This document shows, piece by piece, positions 9,346-20,260 of a stretch of DNA of 64,000 nt. Position 1 is the first letter of the stretch. Every line of letters begins with the position of its first letter. Location of the stretch: NCBI RefSeq assembly GCF_009870125.1, contig NC_046683.1, positions 17,431,001 through 17,495,000 of the forward strand. Direction: 5' to 3'. The notes beneath the pieces were generated by a model. It was not told where the DNA came from. It ran no database searches and worked only from the letters and a program-made list of their open reading frames with translations. This DNA comes from Drosophila pseudoobscura (Eukaryota; Arthropoda; Insecta; Diptera; Drosophilidae). The position numbers were made by a program, and so were the translations under genes.

Positions 9346-11722
9346 TCAGTTGAGCACAGTGATGCGTCCCTCGAGACCTACGTAGATGGGTTCAATGTGG
9401 GCCGTGTAAGTGATCAAGGCATCCAAGTCCGTAACGCCCCGCCTGCAATGAAAGAGTAAACGAACAGATTGGATCAGTGTAATTGGATAGAGATTCAGAG
9501 GTTCGGACGCACTGGATGTCTGTGGCCGCTGCCAGCATGGTGAAGCCATCACCCCCCTGTTGTAGAAACTCGGGCGAGGTAACACGGTAGAGCTTGTAGG
9601 GATCCAGGGGCTCGTAAACGGGCACCTCACAGTCAGCGCAGCGAACGTGGACGGACACGACTCGCGAAGATACGGGCTTGGTGTAGTCGTACTTGACTTT
9701 AATGCCCGAGAACTGCAGGTTAATGTAGGAGCTGGTCACCCCGTTCTCTAGGTCGATCTTGCTCACCGCGTGCTCCAGAGCCGCGACGAGAGTGCTGCCA
9801 GGAATGTTGTAAGCCACTAGCGTGTTCTCGAACGGGGACATGCTGACCAGGTGGGCGTAGGTGAGATCTGTATGGAGGAAATGCAGTCAACTCACGATTA
9901 ATGGACAATGGCCATCCCAATGTACTCACTGCCCCGGGAGAGCTTCACCCGTAGACCACCAATGTTCATGAGTCCCGCGGACACGTTTGTCCAGGCTTTC
10001 TGATCGAAGGGCGAGAGTCCGATGAACTGAAAGGTGTGAGAGGGAGGTGTAATTCGAGTACGGCGCTGAGCTGAGACTTCAACTTACCGAATGCACCATG
10101 GCGTCGCAGAAAAAGCTGCCTAGGTTGCACTCGCCTTCACCACAGTCGTCCTTGGTCAGATCCACCTTGGTGGTGCCAATGGCGACCTTACCCCGCATAT
10201 CTATGAGCTCCTTCCAAGGTTCAATAGCATCACGCACGGCCTCATCTACGGCGAACACAAAGCACAACGCCCGGAAGAATTGGCCGAGGATCAGTCCCGG
10301 GCTTTTGCGGAGCGCGATATACCCCCAGCTTTAGCCCCATACTCACCTTCTGGTACCTCCGATCCCATGTAAAGAGGGGCACCCTCGAAGTCCAGAACGT
10401 CGCCGTTGTCGTCAAAATAGACGGTCAGATTGCCCACGTATCTGGCGTAGGCCGATGACTGGACGATGAGCACGCGGTGGCCGGAGCTGTGAATGACTTC
10501 GGTGGGATAGTCACCTGCTGGTTTATGTGGACCCGGCGGGTCGCCCGTGTACAGGAAGGTGTGCGAGTGGGAGCCGACAATTACATCGATCCAGTCACCG
10601 GCGTTAGCCGCTATCTCCTTGTCCACATCGTAGCCGCAGTGCGAGATCACGATGATGATGTTGGCCCCCTGGGCCTTTAGCAGCTGCGCCTCTTCTCGAA
10701 TAGTGTCGCTCTCGTTGCGGAAGTTCAACTTGCCTGTGTTGGCCAGGTCCTAAATAGGAAAGAAACTCAGTCGTGGTCGACCATAGAGCATAAGTGGATC
10801 TGCTACTTACGTATGTAGTCTCCAGGATGACGCCAATCAGTCCAATCTTGCGACCTCCCCGCTCGATGATCATCGACTTGTTGTACAAACCCTCCATGGT
10901 GGGCTCGTGAGCGCAGTCCATGTTGGCCACCAGCATGTTCGTGTCAATGGTCTCTAGGAAGGGCACGACGCCCTCGACCCCGTGGTCGAATTCGTGGTTG
11001 CCTAGCGTCTGAAATGGATTCATCGTTAATATAAATAGTCAGTAGACAAATTACTCTGGCATCCGAGCCATTTTTCTGGTAGACTCACTACTCACCATGA
11101 CGTCGGCCGGCAGCATATTGAGGAACTCTTGGGTGACGTTCCAGCGGCCAATATTGTACCAGAGAGTACCCTGAAAGCTATCGCCCGCATTTATGTAGAT
11201 CGGGTTGAAGTCCTTCTGCTCCTCGAGAAGGCGCTTCACAGTGTAGACGGTGCGGGCATAGCCACCGATGCACTCCTCGCCGCTGTCGCAGACGCCACCG
11301 CTGGTGTCCGTGGGTTCGAATCTGCAGATCGTAATCGGGGTTAGAATCCACTCGTGACTGGGCTGGTGCTGGGACTCGGATCAGCTATCTTCGTCATGGC
11401 CTTATCGTTATCAGAATCAGTATCGGTATCAGCCTGGTTATTATGAGTGCGGGAACTGTTTTCGATAAGCCGCGGACATGGACTGCCGTACTTAACGGCC
11501 ACCTCAGCTATTGTGGCATTGATGTGAGTTTATGATGCGCCATAAACTTGATTGAATTTTATAAGGCTCTTGGCTTGGCCCTGCAATGCCTTACCTGGCA
11601 TGGAAGTCGTTTATGTGTATTAGGGAAAGTGGGAATCCTTTCTCGGCAGCCTCCATTCCAGGAATCGTGGCAAGTGCCAGGATCATCACTGATCCCATCA
11701 GTCGGATGAACATGAACTGCAT
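9346..11722 (-). CDS. secreted 5'-nucleotidase / apyrase-family enzyme
   Basis: Ecto- or secreted enzyme hydrolysing nucleoside 5'-phosphates. Eight exons: 11722-11595, 11321-11096, 11008-10811, 10749-10347, 10245-10088, 10026-9930, 9867-9513 and 9442-9346, giving 553 aa. The N-terminus MQFMFIRLMGSVMILALA is a signal peptide. The catalytic domain has LIHINDFHAR (metal ligands), INAGDSFQG, TLGNHEFDHG (GNHE), VISHCGYD and DVIVGSHSHTF (GxHxH). The substrate domain has GECNLGSFFCDAM, IGGLRVKLSRG, PFENTLV and QQGGDGFTML. Nearly all donors are GTRAGT or close. The protein stops at GLEGRITVLN with no hydrophobic tail, so there is no GPI-anchor signal and the product is probably secreted, as in salivary apyrases (inference). 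An alternative exon 5-8 set lies downstream. I cannot name the melanogaster ortholog. Confidence 0.92.
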
Positions 11723-13737
11723 TTTTTGCCCGGTCACAAGTGCTTTAATCAACAAAAACCGCAAAACAGTTCAATTTGTCCACCCAACCCAAGTGCTGTC
11801 GATAAAGCAACTGAACGGCCAAAACTTCAAGCACTTCATTGACCGCAAAAACTGAATGGAACTCGGGCTCTCTGAGCTGAAATGACAGATACCAGATCAG
11901 CTATCCCTTCCCTCCTCGCTTCGAGCAAACTGATTAGCAGAAACCTACTGTCGTCGTTTGGTTCGGACCGTGTAACCGCGACTGTCCCCTATACAGGGTC
12001 TATAGGTCTATAGGCTTTATCTGAAATCGGCGAAAATGTTACTAATTTCTTTAAATTTTATTTCCGCTAAATCGATCGAAAACCGATTGTGAAAATATAA
12101 TTTTTATTGCCGAAATCTATGTATATAATGTTGGGGTAGAACCATGTATTTATTTTGTTTACCATTGGTATTATATTTGTATATTCTTTTCTGTCTGTTC
12201 CTGTAAAACGCTTCCTTCTGACTGGTAAATGTATGTACAATTACATGAATTTATTGAATACTGGATATAAAAAGAGGATCTGCTTTGTTTCTGGGGACAA
12301 TAGAAGGAAATCCAACCAACTGTACGCTATTGTGATTCTTTACAGCTCATCAAAATTGTTGTAAAATCTGGGCACCGTCTCATAAAGATTAAACTGGTTT
12401 GTAAATACTCGTACACGTTCAGTGTTCAATTTTGCTTTGAATGCACACTTTCGTGTTAATCGTTGTGCTTCGTTTCTGATATGATATGGATGAGCGGGTG
12501 GTTACGGTGAACACTGCCCTCTTCATGACACATGTTACCAATTCCCCACTCATACCAGTCAACCACCCGGCCCGCCCAACAGCTATAGGCGTGTTTATAA
12601 CGTTTTGATATACTAGGTAATATAATACGTATGTTGATATATGAGCGGACAGCCCAGCAGGCACCTGATAGGCTCCGGCTTTCCTTCACAATTAATCGCA
12701 ACTCTGCAGGCAGGTTGGGTTATTACAGTCTGGGAAAAACATTTAATTACGCCAACAAACTAAGCCCTAACCCCTGATATCATTTATAACAATTTGTACA
12801 TACCTTCATGCATATATGTATAGTATGTCACATGTCAAACATTACGTTTTTTATACCCTTGAAGAGCTTATTAAATTTGTAACTTGCAACGCACAGAAGA
12901 TAGCATCTCCATATGAAACATATATGTACCTATTTGCGCATATAGATATATTGTACTTATGTATAATATCGCTGCGTTTATTTGTATTGGCGAAACAAAA
13001 TGCGTCGGAATCAAATGTCTGAGGGTCTGAAATGTTCCTTTTGGTTCCCTTTTCGACAACGATTAGAGGTGCCGACTTGAGCTCAAAGTTGATTGAATTT
13101 TTATTTAATGATCTAGAATATTGATATATAATCCAGCCCTTACAATAACAGATCGATTGGTTAATATTTAAGCCAACAATAAATAGTTTACACTCCACTT
13201 TTATATTATTTTATTTTTATTAATCAATGGATATTGACTAGAATATTCCTTTGCAACGTTCAGCATTTTCTGAAACTCGTGAAGTTTAACTTTTAAAGAA
13301 ATACCTAAAAACCTATTGAAACATCCTCGACCTTTGTCTGCTCACTATTGCGGCCCGATATTATACGCCAAGGAATCTACGGGGCTAATAAAGTCCACTA
13401 CAAATTTTTCTAAGAATTAGATTGCAAATTGCAAATAAGGCCGCGATCCCTGGAAATCAAGGAAGGTACAACTATTTTTGTGAATTATGAATTTTCTTTT
13501 ATTGTGATTAATGGAAAAGTTCTAAACGAACTCACAAACACTAAATCGACCTTGACATGAGCTTTGTGTAAACAAAAAAACACAAAAGGACTTTCAATAT
13601 TTGAAGAGGAATACTTGGAATATGGTATTACCGCTTTGAATGCAGGAATTAGATGCATGAAGTTCGTTTTAAAACTGAATCAAGTTTGTTTCAAAATTTT
13701 GCCAAGCTCCTTCCGCTCCTGAGCAAGTCTGCATAAT
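11723..13737. other. intergenic, no recognisable gene
   Basis: Starts with the promoter side of the 5'-nucleotidase gene. The rest is AT-rich, with scattered short frames (for example minus strand 12851-13198, 115 codons) that lack family motifs, splice support or codon character. I see nothing further. Confidence 0.5.
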
Positions 13738-14550
13738 TAAACCCGATACTCAAAATGAGTTTTGGGGTATATTAGATTTGTGGTAAAAGTCCAGAAGGAA
13801 TCGTTTCCGACCTTATAAAATATATATATTCTTGATCAGCATAAATAGCCGAGTCGATTGAGCCATGTCTGTCTGTCCGTCCATCCGTCTATCCGTCCCT
13901 ATCAGCGCCTAGTGCTCAAAGACTATAAGAGCTAGAGCAACGATGTTTTGGATCCAGACTTCTGTGATATGTCACTGAGATCAAGGATCTCAGAACCCAT
14001 AAGAGCTAGAGCAACCAAATTTGGTATCCACACTCCTGTGATATCGGACCTTGACCGTTTTGTGTCAAAATTTCGCCGCACCCCTTTCCGCCCCCGCAAA
14101 GGACGAAAATCTGGGGCAACCACAAATCTCAGAGACTATTAAGGCTAGATTAACCAAATTTGGTATCCGCACTTCTGTTCGACCTTACTATAAAACGTAT
14201 ATCTCAAAATTTCGCCCCACTCCTTTCCGCCCCCACAAAGGACGAAAATCTGTTGCATCCACAATATTGCACATTCGAGAAAACTAAAAACGCAGAATCA
14301 TAGAGAATGACCATATCTATTAGATTGCTGAATCTGGATCAGATCAGATCATTTTTATAGCCAAAAGGAGCAGTTGCTACCCAGCGCCCGACGTCACGCT
14401 CAGACTGATTTTCTGTCTCTCTCGCACGCACTCTTTGTCGTGTCGTTAAATCTTAGCGGCGTCTGCCGGAGGAGAGCCATACTGACTTAGTATCGGGTAT
14501 AACTGTAGAGTTGCGGTGTCCGCAGCAACTCACAACGTCCCCCCTCGTTT
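13738..14550 (+). mobile_element. near full-length DINE-1/INE-1 with internal tandem duplication
   Basis: 5' end ACCCGATACTCAAAATGAG, then TTCTTGATCAGCATAAATAG, GTCTGTCTGTCCGTCC, AGAGCTAGAGCAACGATG, a TCTGTCTCTCTCGCACGCAC tract and a 3' part with CTTAGTATCGGGTATAAC and CAACTCACAACGTCCCCCC. The central part (about 13979-14123 and 14124-14265) is a tandem duplication in which TCGCC-CAC-CCTTTCCGCCCC followed by CAAAGGACGAAAATCTG recurs. No transposase is encoded, as expected for a non-autonomous Helitron relative. Confidence 0.85.
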
Positions 14551-14696
14551 TGGATTAGACCCCATTGTGCATCGTACGCCGGGAAGGGAAGTGGGCAGGG
14601 AAGGACAAGGCGCGACAATAAACAAGTGACTGCACATTGAAAATATTGGCTTTCATAATCAAATCAAACTCGGGACAGCTTCGTTTCAACACAATT

Positions 14697-16107
14697 TAGT
14701 ATGAGTATTGGGGTATATTAGATTTGTGGGAAAAGTGGATGTGTGTAACGTTCAGAAGGAATCGTATATATTCTTGATCAGCATCAATAGCCGAGTCGAT
14801 TGACGGGTGGCCGGACCAGTTCGCCACTCGGTAGATCGCAGCCAATCCTCACGTCGTTGGCATCACTATGCGATGCCAATGCCAATCCTCTGACAATGCA
14901 AGCCAATAACTAACTTGTTTTACCCAGCCACTTTTCAGTCATGTCTGCTACTACACATATTTAGATAAGCAGTAGGCGCCACACTTATTGTATAATGTGC
15001 CATTTCAAATACAACTCTCTCATTTGAGAGACTGCCAGTTTTGTTCGCATTGTCGAACACACCACTAAACAAATCACATCAGAAAAATTCAGAAAAAAAA
15101 GCAAAAAAACAATTTTCAAATTTCAATGGTCGAAATTTGGAGGCCTTACCAGTGACGCTGCCCCATACGATGGCCGTGACGTCACTCCAACTTCAAGAAG
15201 TCAGCAGCCATCTCCAACGACGAGGCCAGCCGCTACAACGACACTGGCCAACGAGCCAAAGCCAATACCATCGACAATGCATCCTGGGTGGCCGGACCAA
15301 CAGCCACTCGGATGCAGCCAATTCCAATTAATAGGAAACCTACTTAAATTATAATGACTTAATGGTTCTGCTAAATCTGGTAAGAAAAAATATTTTTGTA
15401 TCATTACTGCCGATTTAATTATGAATTTTGTAAGCCTTTCCGTCTCTACGACCGTGGCAGACGAGCGTAATGGAAACGGAAGGAGGACGAAGGACGAAGC
15501 CGCATAGAAGAAACGCCTGAGCCATTGTTTCTTTTATTATTTTTTTTCCACATTTTGCTTTTTTAAAAAAAATCCACTTAGTTCTTAATCTCCAGTAAAA
15601 AGAATTCCGAAATAATATTTTTCAAAATTTGGAATTTTTTTTATTTGTATACCCGATTCTCAAAATGAGTATTGGGGTATATTAGATTTGTGGTAAATGT
15701 GCATGTGTGTAACGTCCAGAAGGAATCGTTTCCGACTCCATAAAGTATATATATTCTTGATCAGCATCAATAGCCGAGTGATTGAGCCCTGTCTGTCTGT
15801 ACGTCTGTCCGTCCGTCCGTCTATCCGTCGAGAGAGAAAACTAAAAACGCAGAATCATAGAGAATGACCATATCTATTAGATTGCTGAATCTGGATCAGA
15901 TCAGATCATTTTTATAGCCAAAAGGAGCAGTTGCTACCCAGCGCCCGACGTCACGCTCAGACTGATTTTCTGTCTCTCTCGCACGCACTCTTTGTCGTGT
16001 CGTTCAATATTAGCGGCGTCTGTCGGAGGAGAGCCATACTGACTTAGTATCGGGTATAACTGTAGAGTTGCGGTGTCCGCAGCAACTCACAACGTTCCCC
16101 TCGTTTT
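14697..16107 (+). mobile_element. DINE-1 interrupted by ~790-bp repeat copy B
   Basis: A DINE-1 5' part (14697-14803) is followed by non-DINE sequence (about 14805-15645, copy B of the dispersed repeat). A second DINE-1 5' part (15650-15828) then jumps to the DINE-1 3' part (15830-16107) through an internal deletion. GGTGGCCGGACCA-CAGCCACTCGG occurs at both 14807 and 15288, so the inserted segment contains a ~480-bp direct repeat. Confidence 0.75.
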
Positions 16108-16199
16108 TCGTTATTCTCTGTCCATTCGGAGAGCAGGCTCATTGAAAAAATTAGTTGAACATATTTTTCAAGCTCTGGTTACAATACTATGTGGACTCA

Positions 16200-18545
16200 T
16201 TTAGTGCTCACCGATCAGAGGAGGATCTGCTATCCTCATCCGCAGTAGTCTCAAGCACTTCCCAATCAACCGCATTACAGATGGCCAAATTCAAGCCGCT
16301 AACATGGTGCTAAGCACCTCTCTAGGAGAAACCACTATCTCGGCTATCTACTGTCCTCCTGCTACCTTATGGACAAGTTCTCAGTTCCGCTCTTTATTAT
16401 CTAGTTTTGGGCCAAAATACATTGCAGCTGGGGACTGGAATGCGAAGCACCAATGGTGGGGAAACCTTGCTCCTGCCCTAGAGGTCGCGAAATCCACGAC
16501 TATATAGTCTCAAGTGAAGCCAACATTCTTGCCATTGGCTCTGCAACCCACTACCCATACGACTCCAACAGATCGCCTAGTGCCCTGGATTTCGCTATCT
16601 ACAAAGGCGTTCCCCATAGATTCCTGCACATACAAGCGAACTTCGACCTTCCCTCCGATCACCTACCGCTTCTCATAGAACTGCGCTTATTCCCTGTCGA
16701 CTACCCTACTAAACAGAAGCTCCTGCACAGTCGAGCAAACATTGAAATAACATTAACATTAACGAGAGATTCGAGTCTCCAGAAGACATTGACGCGGCTG
16801 TACGCTCGCTTAATAGCCTCATCCAGGAAGCAGCTCTCCCCGCAGAACCACCCACGTCCGAGGAGCGCTCGACCCGACCTGCTGCATCACCTGACCCTCA
16901 CATCGAAAACCTTGTGCGTATCAAGAGAAGACTAAGGAAAGAAACACGCGAGCACTCTCCTGGTACTTAGAAGCGCCCCTGCAGATGTCGATACCAACCA
17001 AGCCAGATTTCGCCTGCTGAAGTCCAAGCGGAAATAAAAGTTCTTGTGAACAACAAAGCTCCTGGGCACGATTTAATAGATGCCCGCATCGCAAAACTGC
17101 TTCCACGCAAGGGAATTATGTTTCTAGTTGCACTTTACAACGCCATCCTTCGCATCGCCCCTTCCCCACCCAATGGAAGTGTGCAATGATTGCGATGATA
17201 CTAAAGCCAGGTAAACCAACGTCAGCCCTAGAGTCATACAGACCAATAAGCCTACTGCCAGATATCCAAGATATTCGAAAGAATATTCTTGAGCAGAATG
17301 GTGGCAGAAAGCTGCGTCAAGGAAGCTATTCCACAGCACCAATTCGGTTTCAGAAGACAGCACGGGACCCCGGAACAAGTACACAGAGTGGCTCAACACA
17401 TCCTCAACGCTTATGAAACTAAGCAATACTGTTCAGGGGTGTTTCTCGACGTGAAACAAACTTTCGACAAAGTCTGGCACAAGGGACTTTTATACAAACT
17501 AAAGATTCTACTACCCGCCCCACAGTATTCAGTCATAAAGTCATTTTTAAGAGATAGAACGTGTGTTGTCACAATCAAGGACGCTATTTCAGACATAAAA
17601 ATTATCAGAGCTGGAGTTCCACAAGGCAGCGTTCTTGGGCCAATCCTGTACACATTGTTTACATGCGACATGGCGTTACAACACGTCAACCCAAGCAACT
17701 TCCTGGTCGCCACTTACGTTGAAGATACTGTTATTCTCTCATCATCCACCTGCTACAGAGCAGTTGCTGAACAACTTCACATCTACCTCGAATCCGTGGA
17801 AAAATGGGCAAAAAAATGGAACATCACAATTAACGAAACAAAGTCAGTTAACATAAATTTTACTTTAAGAAGCAAGCACCCACTAGACCTAACCTTCAAC
17901 GGAAATATAATTCCTCGCAAGAGCAGTCACTGCTACCTCGGTGTCCACCTCGATAAAATCCTGACTTGGGGACCACATATCAGAGCTGCAGTCATCAAAT
18001 GTCAAAATAAACTCAAAAAGTTGCACTGGCTCATGAACTCAAAAAGTAAGCTTCCCCTACGCAATAAAGTCTTATTGTACAAGGCAACGATAATCCCCAT
18101 ATGGACATACGCCATTCAAGTCTGGGGATGTGCAGCGAAGACGCATCTGAATAAAATCAGAGTCATGCAAGCGAAGGCTCTAAGGGTGATGACAGGTGTC
18201 CCGTGGTTTGTTCGGACTACAATGCTGGAAAAAGATCTCCTCGTCCCAAAAGTTGGAGATCAAATTAACCATCACAGCAGTCGATACAACGATAGGCTCA
18301 TTAACCATCCAAATTAACCAGCTAGAGGATTACTGCACCCTCAAATCCCACGCAGACTTAAACGTCTCCACCCATCGAACATAAAAAATAGAAAAATTTG
18401 CTGAATAACACATCATTAAAATGTAAATATAAACCTAATAATTAAACTCTTAAAATATGTAGTAAGTCAGTGTTAATAACACTAATATTTGATCATAGTT
18501 TAAGTAAAACTGATTTCTAATAAAAAAAAAAATAAATAAAAAAAC
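16200..18545 (+). mobile_element. 5'-truncated jockey-clade LINE with poly(A) tail
   Basis: Endonuclease segment: FGPKYIAAGDWNAKHQWWG at 16405-16460, then a frameshift. RT segment: SALESYRPISLLPDIQ (17220-17270), HQFGFRRQHGTPEQVHRVAQ, SGVFLDVKQTFDKVWHKGLL, AGVPQGSVLGPILYTLF and LVATYVEDTVILSS. The longest intact piece is 17289-18317. The catalytic [FY]ADD box reads YVED, so the RT is inactive. An A-rich 3' end (18525-18545) marks the insertion end. Several frame changes separate endonuclease and RT. Confidence 0.9.
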
Positions 18546-19150
18546 TTGCTCAGCGATGCCACTCGATGGTTGGGATGGGTCGGTGGGTCCATTGTCCTTT
18601 AGTGGCCGTATCCCAGCATTATTGCCACTTCCTGAGTCTCTGTTGCGATCACGTGGGCTGCCTCGTCCAAGACGGTCTGAAAGGCACAGATTATGCCCAG
18701 TGCAGAGAGGCGGAGGCGGACGCAGAGCCAGTGCAGAGTGGCTGCCATACCCTGGGCGTAGCTCGATGTTTGGAGGCCATTGGTCCAGTCCAATGGAGCC
18801 CAACCAGCTCCAGCCACTGATGAATGCGGGCAAGACGGACAAGTCGTTTGCTACCACGAGAACTGCTACACCGTCCGCAAAGTACACCACCTCCGTGGAG
18901 GAGTCTGAGTCGTACATTGCGTTCCACAGTAGGGAGCACAGCACTGACCCCTGTGGGACTCCTCCAGATACCTCGTATTGCTCCGTTCCCTCCTGCATCC
19001 TGTGGCGTAAAAAAGCAGCCTCCTCTTGAAGTAGCTTTGTCCCGTCTGCTGTAGGTACCTGGGTGTGTTGAAACCATCAAAGCCCTTAGGATGCAGCTCC
19101 TTCTAGCTGTGTTGAATGTCCACCTAGTGTCTAGGGCAACCATTAAACAG
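18546..19150 (-). mobile_element. R1-like LINE fragment (RT domain)
   Basis: On the minus strand, VSGGVPQGSVLCSLLWNAMYD and VVYFADGVAVLVVAND read as R1-type RT, with FADG instead of FADD. The upstream part (18690-19143) shows MVALDTRWTFNTARRSCILR in another frame, the expected VTLD-NAFNTARW box. It ends exactly at the poly(A) end of the neighbouring jockey element, which lies on the opposite strand. Confidence 0.8.
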
Positions 19151-19224
19151 TACTCCTTTCCGCCGCCCTTCCACTAAGTGCTGGCAATTGCACTGGAAGC
19201 AATGTCAACTACCCTACTAATGGC

Positions 19225-20260
19225 TTCAATCATTACCATACATACAAAACACGAGTACAATTACTAATTACGAGAAAGGTATGCGAGGATTAAGCTGGTC
19301 TATCCTATGGCCTCTATATAGCTGGCAAGGGACAACCAGAAACTACCTCTTTTGGTGAAAATAATCATTAAGGTGATGTGCACTCCAGAGCTGGATCCAG
19401 CTCAAGTGGTTTCCTGTAAAGACCTCAAAAAGCATCAAATGTGTGTCCAAGGACTCGTACAGGAAAACCATACTCAAGAACAAGTGCTTGAGGCAATGCA
19501 ATTAGTCCTTTCCACTTTCAATAGCCAAAAATTAAATAATCCATCCTCACTGGAAAATAGCTTAGGGCAGATACCACTTGGATCGTATTATTTGCGGGCG
19601 AAAGCCTTAACCCACAAAGATACGAATACGAATGTAAGAAACTACTATCATATGGGGCCAAGTGATCGTAAATTGGCGTGCCTGATCTGGTAGAGCAGAA
19701 TGTGAAAGAACCCTTCTTCAACCAGCTGCGCACTCAAGAGTTGGGCTACAGTCTGAGACTAAAAAAGTGCGGCGGCTACAAAATGATGGCCTGTGCTATT
19801 ACAGTGGACACTCAAGACACTAAGCATTCGGCTGTCCATGTTGACCAACCTCCCATACCAGGCCTTAGGGCACAGCTAAGCGAATCAGAGTTCAATGATG
19901 CACGCGAACCGCTGGTCAGTGGCGAGGGGCTAGGCGACACTAGGCAGGAGCGAGAAGTAATCCGGAATTAAAATGAGATCGCAACTACTGAATACTTCTT
20001 TAATCGGAAGAAAAAGAAAAGAAAAATACGGAACAGGGTCACAAAGCAGGACGTTGTGGACTTATTGTGGGACCTCGAAAACAGCCTTTAGTAATTTTCT
20101 GCTCATGTGGTTGGTCGGAATCAATCTCGAACGCTGGCTATCGCGGATGCTGTGGCTGTTAGCCAGAGTTCAGAAACAGGATTCGTTAGACAAAGCGTAT
20201 CCTTGACGAACTTGCCGCTAACGAAATATATAACCATTTAGCCAGAAAAGAACTAACAAA
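19225..20260 (+). pseudogene. nardilysin-like M16 metallopeptidase pseudogene (C-terminal half)
   Basis: Reading across frames gives AGLSYGLYIAGKGQ (19290-19335), a frame change, KLPLLVKIIIKVMCTPELDP and HQMCVQGLVQE, a frame change near 19690, VEQNVKEPFFNQLRTQELGY, a loss of frame after 19970, then IATTEYFFNR and TKQDVVDLL. This order matches the C-terminal half of nardilysin/insulinase peptidases, including the LRTQEQLGY-type motif. At least three frame disruptions and in-frame stops occur, so it makes no protein. The segments are contiguous with no visible introns, which suggests retroposition or an intronless source exon. The catalytic N-terminal HxxEH half is absent. Only family homology is claimed. 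Confidence 0.8.
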
